33,002 bases of DNA from Ardenticatenaceae bacterium (GTDB lineage Bacteria; Chloroflexota; Anaerolineae; Promineifilales; Promineifilaceae). Shown piece after piece: positions 25,558-33,002 of the stretch. Where the stretch lies: contig JALUPA010000259.1 in assembly GCA_027054335.1 (NCBI GenBank), positions 1 through 33,002 of the forward strand. Reading direction: 5' to 3'. The notes under the pieces were generated by a model that saw only the letters and a list, made by a program, of their open reading frames with translations, searched no databases and had not been told where the DNA came from. Every line of letters starts with the position of its first letter. The stretch's first letter is position 1. A program made the position numbers and the translations under genes.

Positions 25558-27183
25558 TCACCTCCACCCCAGAGCCAGAGGAACCAACCAATAAATCGTC
25601 AGCAGAACCAGACCAATAACCGCTTCCCAGCCCCAATTGGCTTGCTCCCCGCGCATCAACGGGGACATGCCCTGAAGTTCCGCCCCGGTAAAAACCGCCA
25701 AACCGGTCAAACCTACCATCCAGTGGAACAAGGTCACGGGAGGCAGCGGCTGCCAAAGTGTCGTGTAGACGAGCAGCCCGGCCAGCGCGATAAGCGCCAG
25801 CGGGATACTCTTATAAAGTCCGTCCCGGCCCGGCAGCCAGGGCTGGACAACGGCGTAGAAATAGGAAAGCCCGACCATACTCAAAGCAATCGGCCAGAAC
25901 ATGGGCCGCCAGAAGATAAACACCGGCAGTAGAATCAGCAAGCCATAAAAGCCCAAAGTGACCGTGACCATTTCCAACCGATCTTGGAGCGGGAAACGCA
26001 CCCAGCGCATGGTATCGGTCTTCTGGCGTTTGGCAGCCAGATAAGCCGGAATATCCTTAGCTTTAGCCGGTCCCCAATGGACGCCCCACCCAATCTCCTG
26101 CCGGATGCGCCAGCCGTCCACACCGTTGGCGCATAGCTGGGGCAGGATCAGAGCGTGATGCCTGACGACCTCTTCCAGGTGCGAGGACTTGACCGCCGCG
26201 ATCACCTTTTCCGCAGTGAAGTACCCGCCGCCGGCTGCGCACCAAACGTTAATGCCGGCCGAATCGGCGACCAGCATCCAGACATTCACTTTGCCGTCTA
26301 TAGCCTTGACCACTCTGCGCACGGTCAGGTCAAAGTTGCCAGTCACCAGCACCGGTGATTTCGCGGTTGGATTTCCCACCCGATACAACCCCACACGGAC
26401 TTTCGGGTAGGGTGGAATGATACGGAAGAATAACAGCCACAGGTCCAACAGCAAGGTACGCAACGTAACGCGACGCTGCAACGTTCCGATGACTGTGGGG
26501 GGCAACCCGGTTTCACTTTGGGCAGCCGCGACGGGAAGGCTGTCATACAAGACCAGACTGCCGCCCAGGTAAGAAGCGGCCACGCGAACCTGGAAACCGG
26601 TTTGTTCCAGCAACGGCTCGAAGCTGCTTAAAGCCGTGGTACTCGTGCGCGTCAGCAGCCAGGTTAGCCAGGCCAACGGCAAACGCACTGCGTAAAAAAG
26701 CAGCCGCCGCAGCGTGCCCTCTGGAATAACCTCGTCGGCAATCAGGAGACGGCCGTTTGGGGCCAATAATTTCTGGCAGGCTTCCAACGTGTAACGCTGC
26801 TCATCCGGGAACAGTTCGCTGAAGACCAATGTGGAAACAATCAAGTCAAAAGAGGCCGGCGCAAAACGCGCCCCAACCATCGCCGCATCCATGTACTTCA
26901 AAGTAACGTGTTCCGCCAATCCCGCAGCCGCCACTTTCTTCTGGGCCTCAGACAGCATGGTGGGGGAAGCGTCAATACCCGTCACCTCTGCCCCTCTGGC
27001 CGCCATCATAGCCGTGAGCGTTCCCGTCCCGCAGCCGATCTCCAGGACGCGCATTCCGTCCTGAACATACGTATTGGCAATTCTCTCTTTGACTTGCCGG
27101 ATACGCCCCAACGTCAGGATGCGGATTCCCCGGTCATACGCTTGCGGGCTGGTTTCCAGCCACTTCATAAATACAGTTGCCAT
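25558..27183 (-). CDS. SAM-dependent methyltransferase fused to an HgcA-like corrinoid-binding membrane domain
   Basis: N-terminus VLEIGCGTGTLTAMMAARGAEVTGIDASPTML (class I MTase). C-terminal half LYRVGNPTAKSPVLVTGNFDLTVRRV...GINVWCAAGGGYFTAEKVI...LILPQLCANGVDGWRIRQEIGWGVHWGPAKAKDIPAYL...FPLQDRLEM, then 4-5 TM helices, matching HgcA architecture and its cap-helix motif. Confidence 0.88.
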   Translation of the reverse strand: MATVFMKWLETSPQAYDRGIRILTLGRIRQVKERIANTYVQDGMRVLEIGCGTGTLTAMMAARGAEVTGIDASPTMLSEAQKKVAAAGLAEHVTLKYMDAAMVGARFAPASFDLIVSTLVFSELFPDEQRYTLEACQKLLAPNGRLLIADEVIPEGTLRRLLFYAVRLPLAWLTWLLTRTSTTALSSFEPLLEQTGFQVRVAASYLGGSLVLYDSLPVAAAQSETGLPPTVIGTLQRRVTLRTLLLDLWLLFFRIIPPYPKVRVGLYRVGNPTAKSPVLVTGNFDLTVRRVVKAIDGKVNVWMLVADSAGINVWCAAGGGYFTAEKVIAAVKSSHLEEVVRHHALILPQLCANGVDGWRIRQEIGWGVHWGPAKAKDIPAYLAAKRQKTDTMRWVRFPLQDRLEMVTVTLGFYGLLILLPVFIFWRPMFWPIALSMVGLSYFYAVVQPWLPGRDGLYKSIPLALIALAGLLVYTTLWQPLPPVTLFHWMVGLTGLAVFTGAELQGMSPLMRGEQANWGWEAVIGLVLLTIYWLVPLALGWR

Positions 27184-27483
27184 GGTTAAAATGAAGCCAG
27201 AAAAAGAGTGGGTTCCTTTGCGGATCGAGGCGCTTTCCCGGCCAGCTTAACTCTGAAATGCGCCTGATCTCAAGAACAGTATAGTCGGATGGGGGAAAAT
27301 ATGTCAATGGGAAATCATTAGCTTTGCCGAGACGCCAGAACGTTTTGGGGATTGACAATTCTGACATCTTCCAGCCACACGTCAACCGCGTACCGCAAGG
27401 CCATTACCGCCTCCTCACCTGGCGGACATTTAGCGAGCAGGTGGATAGATTCTACCGCACTGTGGGTTTCGTGACTGAGCCTG

Positions 27484-27603
27484 AGATTCAGGGACGGTCT
27501 TCGTTTCGCCCATTGTAGGGCGATTTGCTAAATCGCCCGGACGATTTGCCAAATCGTCTTACAGCTTTTGGCCCAAACGAAGACTATCCCCCGAGATTCA
27601 GGG
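27484..27603. repeat. Composite nested palindrome, containing 'TGTAGGGCGATTTGC' family copy 4
   Basis: Direct repeats GAGATTCAGGG (27484-27494, 27593-27603) flank inverted GTCTTCGTTT (27498-27507)/AAACGAAGAC (27575-27584), which flank GGGCGATTTGCTAAATCGCCC and GGACGATTTGCCAAATCGTCTTACA. Confidence 0.75.
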
Positions 27604-27663
27604 GGCAACACACCACGTGGATTTACTGGGATAGTTTGTATCATCTCAATATTTCGGGACTGT

Positions 27664-27710
27664 GGCCGGTCTCCAGACCGCCCACACTAGGCACGGTCAG
27701 GAGACCGGCC
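27664..27710. repeat. Two-hairpin palindrome
   Basis: GGCCGGTCTCC / GGAGACCGGCC outer arms; each side can also self-pair (CGGTCTCCAGACCG; CGGTCAGGAGACCG). Confidence 0.75.
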
Positions 27711-27750
27711 CGAGCTTCCCCAGGTTTTTGAGAAGATACGATAGTTTATA

Positions 27751-27780
27751 AAAAAGCCCCGGTTTTTAGCCGGGGCTTTT
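27751..27780. terminator. Bidirectional intrinsic terminator (downstream of the sigma factor gene on the minus strand)
   Basis: AAAAGCCCCGG-TTTTTAG-CCGGGGCTTTT. Confidence 0.82.
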
Positions 27781-27826
27781 CACTATAAAGTGGTAGGTAT
27801 TTCTTTTAGTAATTGTCCAGAAATTA

Positions 27827-27878
27827 GTTCGTAGTAACGACTTTAGTCGTCCAGACCGCTAAAGCGGTTACTACGAAC
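27827..27878. repeat. Cruciform/three-way-junction element
   Basis: Outer GTTCGTAGTAAC / GTTACTACGAAC; inner hairpins ACGACTTTAGTCGT and ACCGCTAAAGCGGT separated by CCAG. Confidence 0.9.
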
Positions 27879-27904
27879 AAAAACGGGAAGTAATTTTTAA
27901 ACGT

Positions 27905-29119
27905 TTAATTGAGGTATTGGCGCAAGTGCCCGGCAAAGTTGGGATGGCGCAGTTTACGCAGCGCTTCTTTTTCCAACTGGCGGATGCGCTCGCGGGAGAG
28001 GCCAAACATCTCGCCTACTTCCTTCAGGGTGCGGGATTCACCATCTTGCAGGCCGTAACGCAGGCGCAGAATGCGGGCTTCACGCGGGGTGAGCTGGTCC
28101 AGAATTTCGCCTAACTCTTCGGTGAGCATCTTTTGCGCTACTGTTTCGGCCGGCGGCGGCGCATCTACGTCTTCGATGAAGTCACCCAGTTCGGCGTCGG
28201 ATTCGTCGCCTACGGGGCGTTCCAGATGGACGGGCTGGCGGCTGGTACGCAGCATCCAGCGCACCCGGTCGGCCGGTAAGTCCATGTGTTCGGCAATTTC
28301 TTCAGCGGTGGGCTGACGGCCGTATTCCTGTTCCAACTCCTGGGCAACCTGATACAACTTGCTGATACGACCGCCAAGATGGGCCGGTATGCGGATGGTA
28401 CGGCCGTGATTAGCCAGCGCCCGCGTAACCGCCTGACGAATCCACCAGGTAGCATACGTGCTGAAACGGTTGCCGCGGCGGTAATCATACTTCTCTACCG
28501 CTTTCATCAAGCCCACGTTACCTTCCTGAATCAAGTCCAGGAATTGCAAGCCACGACCACGATACTTCTTGGCAATGCTTACCACCAGGCGCGTATTGGC
28601 TCGAATCAGATGGGCGCGGGCTGCGTCACCAATCTCGCACAAAATAGCCAGTTGGTCCATTTCATCAAGAGTAAGTTCTTCCGTTTCTATCTGTAGTTCA
28701 GCAGCGCGGCCGGCTTCGATTTCCTTCGCCAACTGCACTTCTTCTTCCGCAGTCAAGAGGCCCTGCTGGCCCATTTCCCGGAAGTAGAGACCGACGGAGT
28801 CATCAATCGGTACATTGCTCAGGTCAAACAGAGGGGCAGCGTGAGAGGTCTCTTCTACGTCGGAGACTCCCCCATTTCCGTTTTTCACGACGCCATTTTG
28901 CCCATTCATGGGAACGCCGATCTCATCTTCACTTTCGTAGATGGGAACACCAGCCGTCTGGGCTTCTTCTAACAGCATTTCCAAAAGTGGCAGATTGGCT
29001 TCTATGTCTGGCACTGTTTCCAGTATTTGATCGTATGTAAGATACCCTTGATCTATTCCTTCGTTAAGCAATGTGCTAACGACTTCCATTTCATCAAATG
29101 GATTGGCTAAATTGCTCAT
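27905..29119 (-). CDS. rpoD: Primary-type RNA polymerase sigma-70 factor (RpoD/SigA)
   Basis: [131 protein letters not shown]. Confidence 0.95.
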   Translation of the reverse strand: MSNLANPFDEMEVVSTLLNEGIDQGYLTYDQILETVPDIEANLPLLEMLLEEAQTAGVPIYESEDEIGVPMNGQNGVVKNGNGGVSDVEETSHAAPLFDLSNVPIDDSVGLYFREMGQQGLLTAEEEVQLAKEIEAGRAAELQIETEELTLDEMDQLAILCEIGDAARAHLIRANTRLVVSIAKKYRGRGLQFLDLIQEGNVGLMKAVEKYDYRRGNRFSTYATWWIRQAVTRALANHGRTIRIPAHLGGRISKLYQVAQELEQEYGRQPTAEEIAEHMDLPADRVRWMLRTSRQPVHLERPVGDESDAELGDFIEDVDAPPPAETVAQKMLTEELGEILDQLTPREARILRLRYGLQDGESRTLKEVGEMFGLSRERIRQLEKEALRKLRHPNFAGHLRQYLN

Positions 29120-29275
29120 TTATACCCTTTTCTCCAAAAAATTATTTTTGCTGCAATGTGCGAACTCTCACCCGATAATGTCCTCTTCCTTCTCTAAGGG
29201 GGCAGTCTAGCATATTTTCTAAACAAAAGTCAAGATGCAATTTCCAATTGCCAGAAAATCCAACCGTAAGTTACA

Positions 29276-30136
29276 TTACGCTCGTAGTGTAAACTGGTTT
29301 ACAGTGTTCACGTGTGCATTACTGATTACCTCAGCTACACCGGGCAAGGCGGTTGGCAACACGGCCGTAGCCAAAGACAAATCCAGTTCACAATTCAGGG
29401 GCCATTGGTTGCCGGTGGAGGGGCCAATATGCAGGGTATCTCGTTGGGCAATACCCCACCAATCCAGCATTTTCAGGGCAAAATCGGCCCGGCTGAGAAC
29501 CTGACGCCCGGCGACGTTGAGGATGCCAGTAAAGTCGTGGGCCGCCAGTTCCAGGCAGGCTTGCGCCAGAGAGTATACCCAGACAGGGTTGCGAATCTGG
29601 TTGTCGAACAGGGTGACGGGCTGCCCGGCTTGCAGAGCGGCGGCCATCCAGGCTGTGCCGTGATCCATTTCCTGCAAACTGTAGATGAGGGAGGTGCGAA
29701 TAATGACGTAGTTGGGCCAGGTTTGCACAATGGTTTCGGCGTCTGCTTTGGCCTGGCCGTAGGGGTTGACGGGGGTGGGCACGGCCGTTTCGTCATAAGG
29801 CGCCGCATCACCGCGAAAGATGCTGTCGGTGGAAAGGTGAATAAGGCGGGCGTTCGCCGCACGAGCCGCTGCGGCGACGTTTTGCGTCCCCCGGCGAATA
29901 ACGTTTTCCATATCCTCGCCCCGGTTGGAACCGGCCAGATGGATGATGGCCTGGGGCTGGAAAGTGCGGGCAAGTTGGGTGACGGCCGTACCGTCCCGCA
30001 CATCCAACCGCCGCCCCTGCGCCAGCCCCAGCGGATCGTGTTGAAACCAAGTGTATACAACTTCGTGTGCCGGCAGCGCCAACGGAACCAGATGCCGCCC
30101 CAGGTAGCTGCTGCCGCCAGTGATGAGTATCTTCAT
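29276..30136 (-). CDS. RmlD-like dTDP-4-dehydrorhamnose reductase / NAD-dependent epimerase family SDR
   Basis: MKILITGGSSYLGRHLVPLAL, AIIHLAGSNRGEDMENVIRRGTQNVAAAA, HLSTDSIFRGDAAPYDE, NPYGQAKADAETIV. Confidence 0.85.
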   Translation of the reverse strand: MKILITGGSSYLGRHLVPLALPAHEVVYTWFQHDPLGLAQGRRLDVRDGTAVTQLARTFQPQAIIHLAGSNRGEDMENVIRRGTQNVAAAARAANARLIHLSTDSIFRGDAAPYDETAVPTPVNPYGQAKADAETIVQTWPNYVIIRTSLIYSLQEMDHGTAWMAAALQAGQPVTLFDNQIRNPVWVYSLAQACLELAAHDFTGILNVAGRQVLSRADFALKMLDWWGIAQRDTLHIGPSTGNQWPLNCELDLSLATAVLPTALPGVAEVISNAHVNTVNQFTLRA

Positions 30137-30139
30137 AAG

Positions 30140-30228
30140 TATCCAGTTTGCAGTTTTTAGTGTACAGTTTAGTTTACCCCAACCATTACCCCCTGAACAC
30201 TGAAAACTGATGACTGAAAACCGATTAC
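30140..30228. repeat. Degenerate CAGTTTTCAGT-type inverted repeat in the divergent gap
   Basis: CCAGTTTGCAGTTTTTAGTGTACAGTTT ... GAACACTGAAAACTGATGACTGAAAAC. Confidence 0.6.
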
Positions 30229-30266
30229 CGTTTACCGTTCCCCGATTTATGTTAGAATTTACGGCT

Positions 30267-31091
30267 ATGGGGCAAATTGATTACCTTCTTATTGGACATA
30301 TTACACGTGATTTAACGCCGGAGGGCGATGTGGTGGGCGGTACGGTGGCTTACTCTGGTCGGATTGGGCAGGCTTTGGGGCTAAAAACGGCCGTCCTCAC
30401 CAGTTGCCAGCCGGATTATCCCGGTTTGCAGGAATTGACGGGTCTGGAAGTGGCGGTTGTGCCTGCCGAAGAAACCACCACCTTCAAGAATGTATATACG
30501 CCGGACGGCCGTGAACAAACTATCTACGCCACAGCCAGGCGCATCACTGCCCAAGACGTGCCCGAAACCTGGAAAGAAGCCAAAATTGTCCACTTGGCCC
30601 CGGTAGCCAACGAAGTAGACCCGGAAATCATACGCCAATTCCCCAACAGCCTGATTGGTATGACGCCGCAGGGCTGGATGCGGCAGTGGGATGAAAACGG
30701 CCGTATTTCCCCCCAAGAATGGCCTGGCGCAGCCGAATATTTTGGCTTGGCCGACGTTGTTATCATCAGCCAGGAAGATTTGCTCTCCACCGACATGCTC
30801 TTTCAGTATTGGGAATGGGCCAATATCCTCGTTCTGACAGGCGGCGTCAAAGGGTGTATTGTTTTCTACGGCGACAAGGCGCAGTACGTGCCCACCATTC
30901 CCGTCACGGAAGTAGACGCCACCGGCGCGGGAGACACTTTTGCCACCGCATACTTGTTTCAGTATGACAAAACTGCTGATCCGGTAGAATCCGCCCGGTT
31001 TGCCAACACCATGGCTTCCTATTCCGTCACGCGGTCAGGTATAGACAACGTCATTAAAAAATTGCAGAAGAAACTGAAAACTTATAAGTGA
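30267..31091 (+). CDS. PfkB-family carbohydrate kinase
   Basis: IDYLLIGHITRDLTPEGDVVGGTVAYSGRIGQALGLKTAVLTS; EVDATGAGDTFATAYLFQY signature. Start trimmed to MGQIDYLLIG. Confidence 0.88.
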   Translation: MGQIDYLLIGHITRDLTPEGDVVGGTVAYSGRIGQALGLKTAVLTSCQPDYPGLQELTGLEVAVVPAEETTTFKNVYTPDGREQTIYATARRITAQDVPETWKEAKIVHLAPVANEVDPEIIRQFPNSLIGMTPQGWMRQWDENGRISPQEWPGAAEYFGLADVVIISQEDLLSTDMLFQYWEWANILVLTGGVKGCIVFYGDKAQYVPTIPVTEVDATGAGDTFATAYLFQYDKTADPVESARFANTMASYSVTRSGIDNVIKKLQKKLKTYK

Positions 31092-31118
31092 CAGTCACTT
31101 GGGAAGTGACTGTCACTT
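31086..31118. repeat. Palindrome, AAGTGACWGTCACTT family, copy 2, just upstream of parA
   Basis: AAGTGACAGTCACTT-GGG-AAGTGACTGTCACTT; same core as 1798-1828. Confidence 0.88.
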
Positions 31119-31128
31119 GAAGGAACCT

Positions 31129-31929
31129 ATGAGTAAAATTTACGCCATTGTCAACCAGAAAGGGGGCGTGGGAAAAACAACCACCGTCATCAATTTATGT
31201 GCGTATCTGGCCGGCAGCGGGCGGCGCGTTCTGCTGGCAGATATGGACCCGCAGGCCAATGCTACGTCCGGCCTGGGCTACAATAAATATGAGATGGGCA
31301 TTTCTTCTTATGAACTTTTGCTGCAAGAGGCCGCACTGGATGAAGCCATCATCCATAACGAGACGTACCGGCTGGACATTTTGCCTTCGCAACCGGCTTT
31401 GGCCGGGGCGGAAGTGGAATTGGTCAACGCGATTGGCCGGGAATATCGCTTGCAAAACGCGCTGGTAGAGGCGGACGGCCGTTACGATTACATCCTCATT
31501 GACTGCCCGCCCAGTCTCAGCCTGCTCACCATCAACGCCCTGACAGCGGCTAAAGACGGCGTTATTATTCCCGTGCAGTGCGAATATCTGGCCCTGGAAG
31601 GCTTAACCCAGTTGACGCAAACAATTGACCTGGTGCAAAAATACCTCAATCCTGAATTAGTCATTCGCGGTTTGGTGATGACCATGTACGATGCCCGCAC
31701 CAATCTCAGCCGCCAGGTAGTGGAAGAAGTGCGCCGTTATTTTCCCGGCAAAGTTTTTCGGGCGATTGTGCCCCGTAATGTGCGCCTGAGCGAGGCCCCC
31801 AGCTACGGCCAGCCAATCAACGTCTACGCGCCCCATTCACCGGGCGCGTTAGCGTACAAGGTGTTGGCGGCGGAATTATTGAAGGGTGATCTGATGGCGG
31901 AAACGGCCGTACAAGGAGCCACACCATGA
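31129..31929 (+). CDS. parA: ParA/Soj-family chromosome partitioning ATPase
   Basis: KIYAIVNQKGGVGKTTTVINLCAYLA, VLLADMDPQANATSGLG, YDYILIDCPPSLSLLTINAL. Start at MSKIYA with AAGGA RBS. Confidence 0.96.
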   Translation: MSKIYAIVNQKGGVGKTTTVINLCAYLAGSGRRVLLADMDPQANATSGLGYNKYEMGISSYELLLQEAALDEAIIHNETYRLDILPSQPALAGAEVELVNAIGREYRLQNALVEADGRYDYILIDCPPSLSLLTINALTAAKDGVIIPVQCEYLALEGLTQLTQTIDLVQKYLNPELVIRGLVMTMYDARTNLSRQVVEEVRRYFPGKVFRAIVPRNVRLSEAPSYGQPINVYAPHSPGALAYKVLAAELLKGDLMAETAVQGATP

Positions 31930-32792
31930 GTAAAAAACGCGGTTTAGGGCGCGGTCTGGAAGCGCTCATCCCCAGCGACATCACCACGCCGCTGGACGAA
32001 AGCAGCAGCGTGCGCGTCGTACCCGTGCAGGCTATCAGCCCCAATCCCCACCAGCCTCGCAGCGTGATGGATGAGGCAAAGCTGGCTGAACTGGCCGCAT
32101 CCATCCGGGAACACGGCCTCATCCAACCCCTGATCGTTACCCGGCAGGATGACAAATATATTCTGATTGCCGGAGAGCGGCGCTGGCGGGCGGCGCAGCG
32201 GGCCGGGCTGGTGGAACTGCCGGTCATCGTCAAGGAAGCTACGCCGCAAGCGATGCTGGAACTGGCGATCATTGAGAACATTCAGCGGGCTGATCTGAAT
32301 CCGCTGGAAGAGGCGTATGCTTACCAGCAGTTAATGGAGGAGTTTGGCCTGACGCAGGAGGAGGTAGCCCAACGGGTGGGCAAGGGTCGCTCTACAGTAG
32401 CCAATCTGGTACGCCTGACCAATCTTCCCCCGGAGATACAACAAGCTGTGGCTGACGGCCGTATCAGCGGCGCTCACGCTCGCACCCTCCTTTCCTTACC
32501 CACACCTGAAGCGCAAATCAACGCCATGAACGTGGTTATCAAACGCCGCCTTAACGTGCGCGAGACGGAAGTATTGGTGAAAAAACTGCTGCTGGACAAA
32601 CCGCCCGCGCCCCAAACCCGCCGCCGGCTTTCCCCGGAAATGGCTGATCTGCAAACCCAGTTCCGGGAACGCCTGGGCACCAAAGTCAACATCGAACTCA
32701 GCGATTCCGGCGAAGGGGGTAAAGTGGTCATCCACTATTATTCTGACGAAGATTTGCAGGCGATTTATGAGGCGATTGTTGCGGGAGATTAG
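31926..32792 (+). CDS. parB: ParB/Spo0J-family partition protein
   Basis: RGLGRGLEALIPSD, ISPNPHQPRSVMDEAKLAELAASIREHGLIQPLIV, LIAGERRWRAAQRAG, LAIIENIQRADLNPLEEAYAYQQL; overlaps parA by 4 bp. Confidence 0.96.
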   Translation: MSKKRGLGRGLEALIPSDITTPLDESSSVRVVPVQAISPNPHQPRSVMDEAKLAELAASIREHGLIQPLIVTRQDDKYILIAGERRWRAAQRAGLVELPVIVKEATPQAMLELAIIENIQRADLNPLEEAYAYQQLMEEFGLTQEEVAQRVGKGRSTVANLVRLTNLPPEIQQAVADGRISGAHARTLLSLPTPEAQINAMNVVIKRRLNVRETEVLVKKLLLDKPPAPQTRRRLSPEMADLQTQFRERLGTKVNIELSDSGEGGKVVIHYYSDEDLQAIYEAIVAGD

Positions 32793-32795
32793 AGA

Positions 32796-33002
32796 TTGGG
32801 GATCAGGTTGTTTGCATTACTGTTACTCCTGCTGGCGGCTTGCGGCGGAACGGCCGTACCCCTTACGCCAACCAATCCACCAACACTAACACATCTGACC
32901 GCAGCCACGGCCGTATTCCCCACCATCCCCCTGCCGCCAACCAACACGGCCGTGCCTCCCTCCCTGACCCTTGCCACAGCCGGCTGTGGCAAGGGTCAGG
33001 GA
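32796..33002 (+). CDS. Predicted lipoprotein, N-terminus only (truncated by window end)
   Basis: Open frame from TTG 32796: LGIRLFALLLLLLAACGGTAVPLTPTNPPTLTHLTAATAVFPTIPLPPTNTAVPPS; signal peptide with LAAC lipobox and Thr/Pro linker. Start codon uncertain. Confidence 0.6.
   Translation, partial: MGIRLFALLLLLLAACGGTAVPLTPTNPPTLTHLTAATAVFPTIPLPPTNTAVPPSLTLATAGCGKGQG
32961..33002. repeat. 42-bp perfect palindrome ending exactly at the window end
   Basis: TCCCTGACCCTTGCCACAGCC|GGCTGTGGCAAGGGTCAGGGA, 21-bp arms with no spacer. Confidence 0.95.

Noticed and set aside
25302-27183. Calling the locus genuine mercury-methylation hgcAB
   Set aside because: The cap-helix Lys is replaced by Gly, the ferredoxin lacks the C-terminal Cys pair and has altered cluster spacing, and an MTase is fused. 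HgcAB-like is the most I can support without phylogeny.
24269-27183. Nitrilase as part of the HgcA-like operon
   Set aside because: The nitrilase is on the opposite strand and convergent with the ferredoxin; no shared transcription unit is visible.
27324-27731. Small plus-strand ORFs in the rpoD/HgcA-like interval
   Set aside because: They overlap palindromic repeats and have no homology-like motifs or plausible RBS.
30295-30320. ATTACACGTGATTTAA as a parS site near parAB
   Set aside because: Only the central CACGTG resembles parS; flanks do not match TGTTTCACGTGAAACA, and it lies inside the PfkB coding sequence.
1-33002. tRNA, rRNA, transposase or phage genes
   Set aside because: None recognised by reading: no T-loop-like GGTTCGAATCC blocks, no rRNA signatures and no DDE/tyrosine recombinase motifs in the listed ORFs.

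Overview
This 33 kb window looks like a Chloroflexota (Anaerolineae-like) chromosome segment. The lineage is inferred from gene content and was not checked. Contents in order: the 3' end of groEL; an FHA-domain membrane protein; a YkvA/DUF1232 protein; and a complete minus-strand division/cell-wall (dcw) cluster. Read 5'->3', the cluster is mraZ-rsmH-ftsL-like-ftsI-murF-mraY-murD-ftsW-murG-cvpA-like-murC-murB-ddl-ftsQ-ftsA-ftsZ. It is followed by a membrane-anchored protein with two death-like/effector-associated-type domains, nrdR-nrdJ (class II RNR), a nitrilase, and a two-gene unit made of a SAM-methyltransferase::HgcA-like corrinoid fusion plus an HgcB-like ferredoxin. After that come a primary sigma factor, an RmlD-like SDR, a PfkB kinase, parA, parB and the start of a lipoprotein. 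The most interesting signals are: (1) the methyltransferase-HgcA-like fusion, with cap-helix motif NVWCAAGG, and its ferredoxin partner; (2) an extremely over-represented octamer palindrome ACGGCCGT (about 55 hand-counted copies against about 0.5 expected), resembling cyanobacterial HIP1; (3) heptamer-period inverted repeats (STRR-like) in most dcw intergenic gaps, plus several other palindrome families; (4) the tandem death-like-domain membrane protein; (5) an intact-looking mraZ promoter with 10-bp-phased MraZ boxes; (6) a 42-bp perfect palindrome exactly at the window end.
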